Shown here one piece after another: positions 63,077 through 64,000 of a stretch of DNA of 64,000 nt; positions within the stretch are counted from its first letter, which is position 1; every line of letters begins with the position of its first letter. Made by a program: the position numbers and the translations under genes. Source of the DNA: an uncultured Clostridia bacterium. Its GTDB lineage: Bacteria; Bacillota; Clostridia; JAAYHZ01. The DNA lies in NCBI GenBank assembly GCA_937894465.1, contig CALCRE010000299.1, positions 3,611 to 67,610 of the forward strand, read 5' to 3'. The notes beneath the pieces were generated by a model. The model saw only the letters and a list, made by a program, of their open reading frames with translations, made no database searches and was not told where the DNA came from.

Positions 63077-63090
63077 GTAACCGGTGTTAC
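63077..63090 (-). promoter_or_regulatory. HcpR-type operator upstream of hcp
   Basis: GTAAC-CGGT-GTTAC, an exact fit to the GTAAC-N4-GTTAC motif described for HcpR in clostridia, 63 bases before the hcp start. Confidence 0.7.
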
Positions 63091-63227
63091 CGTTTGTCAT
63101 TCCATATTTAGGTTTACACAACCGCGTTCTGACATTTTTAAGGAGTTATCAAAAGGGAATAACATTGAATAATTTGGAAACACATGGTATTATGTATAGT
63201 ATATGAATAGTATTGGAGGGAGATCAA

Positions 63228-64000
63228 TTGATAAGAAAAAAATTAGTACGTTTCTTAGGAATTCTGGTGATCTTGTCTGTATTATTTTCCATGATTGCGT
63301 GTCAGCAATCAGAAAATGATCCGGGAGTGACAACAGCGGTTACAACTACGGCTGCAGTTACAACAACGAAGGCTACGACAACAACGCCGGCTGTTACAAC
63401 AACGAAAGCCGAGACAACGGCTGCAGTTAAAATCGTTGTAAACAACGAGACACAGAAAAAGGGATACGGCACGATTCAAGAAGCTGTTAAGGAAGCAAAA
63501 GCAGGCGACACCCTCGTCGTGGAACCCGGTACATATAGTGAAGGGGCAATCCTCCTGACAGTAAAAGGTGTGACTTTAAAGTCCGCCAAAGGTGCAGCGG
63601 AAACCATCATTAAAGGTGAAATCGGACTGTCTGCGGACAATCTGAAAGTAGACGGATTCACAATCGACGGTACAGGTCGCGACCGTTGCATTCAAGGCAT
63701 CAAAGGAAATGGTATTGTTATAAGCAATAACGTTTTAACTAACTGCTTGAGAGGCATCCAAGGTGGCGACGGTCCGTGTAAAGATGCTCAAATTATAAAA
63801 AACACATTCAAATCCGATTACGGCATTGCAGGCTCAGAACCATTTGCCGATGCGACAGTGAAGGATAACACTTTTCTATCCAAGTCGGAAGCAGTAGGCG
63901 TTGGCACCACTTTTACTATTAAAGGCGCAACCGACGTCGTAAAATACCTGCAAGACAATAACAAGTTTGAAGGAACCGGAAAAGTAGTGGATTACAGACC
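63228..64000 (+). CDS. Lipoprotein with right-handed beta-helix, 3' end outside the window
   Basis: 257 codons are visible. The start is TTG, 7 bases after GGAGGG. A signal peptide (RKKLVRFLGILVILSVLFSM) ends in a lipobox-like MIAC, then a Thr/Ala/Val-rich linker of about 35 residues, then a domain opening YGTIQEAVKEAKAGDTLVVE with repeated turns (GVTLKSAKGAAETII, DGFTIDGTGRDRCIQGI), typical of parallel beta-helix (pectate lyase/NosD-like) surface proteins. Substrate unknown. Confidence 0.85.
   Translation, partial: MIRKKLVRFLGILVILSVLFSMIACQQSENDPGVTTAVTTTAAVTTTKATTTTPAVTTTKAETTAAVKIVVNNETQKKGYGTIQEAVKEAKAGDTLVVEPGTYSEGAILLTVKGVTLKSAKGAAETIIKGEIGLSADNLKVDGFTIDGTGRDRCIQGIKGNGIVISNNVLTNCLRGIQGGDGPCKDAQIIKNTFKSDYGIAGSEPFADATVKDNTFLSKSEAVGVGTTFTIKGATDVVKYLQDNNKFEGTGKVVDYR

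Overview
The window looks like chromosome from a motile, anaerobic, low-to-mid GC Firmicute of the class Clostridia. The clues are a clostridial-type fla/che operon with short FlgE, FlbD, FliY and SigD, a FliW-CsrA pair, a hybrid-cluster protein under an HcpR-type site, a c-di-GMP-I riboswitch, and AGGAGG ribosome binding sites throughout. I cannot name the genus. No tRNA, rRNA or CRISPR array was seen.

Layout. 1-3.0 kb: a sensor kinase (cut by the window edge), its response regulator, a serine hydrolase and a Cys-rich protein. 3.1-8.2 kb: a defence patch with an RloA-like ATPase plus a broken RloB, an intact three-gene DarTG toxin-antitoxin operon and a decayed NUDIX gene. 8.2-13.3 kb (minus strand): a BY-type tyrosine kinase, fliT-like, fliS, fliD, flagellin with a sigma-D promoter and CsrA sites, and an orphan Phd antitoxin. 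13.4-20.6 kb: a 5'-nucleotidase, a second ATPase/nuclease pair (both genes frameshifted), an intact AbiEi/AbiEii pair, a TrmO fragment and a DUF2935 protein.

20.7-40.4 kb (minus strand): an almost uninterrupted flagellar operon read as fliJ, motE-like, fliK, flgD, flgE, flbD, motA, motB, fliL, fliM, fliY, fliO, fliP, fliQ, fliR, flhB, flhA, sigD, two flgG-type rod genes, flgM, flgN, flgK, flgL, yviE, fliW, csrA. Upstream it stops abruptly in the last codons of what looks like fliI, fused head-to-head to a methyltransferase that has also lost its 5' end. The early genes (flgB to fliI) and cheY, flhF and flhG are absent here. 40.4-44.3 kb: AraC/GyrI-type regulator, c-di-GMP-I riboswitch, XRE regulator and a shortened CheA lacking P2 and the CheW-like P5 domain.

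44.3-59 kb: an accessory region with twin hairpin repeats, a SecA2-like ATPase, IS remnants, CPBP proteases, GNAT, TetR and LacI regulators, an ECF sigma/anti-sigma pair, a vitamin-type ECF S component, and two diverged copies of a small-membrane-protein module. A TetR regulon (OsmC protein, frameshifted ATC-hydrolase-like gene, TetR) shares a TAACG-TT-CGTTA operator. 59.2-64 kb: a third RloA-like ATPase with a doubly frameshifted RloB, hydroxylamine reductase Hcp, and the start of a beta-helix lipoprotein.

A theme is selective decay. Nearly all motility genes read cleanly, whereas many accessory genes carry frameshifts or stops. All three ATPase/nuclease defence-type modules have lost the nuclease-like partner, while two of the three ATPases are still open.
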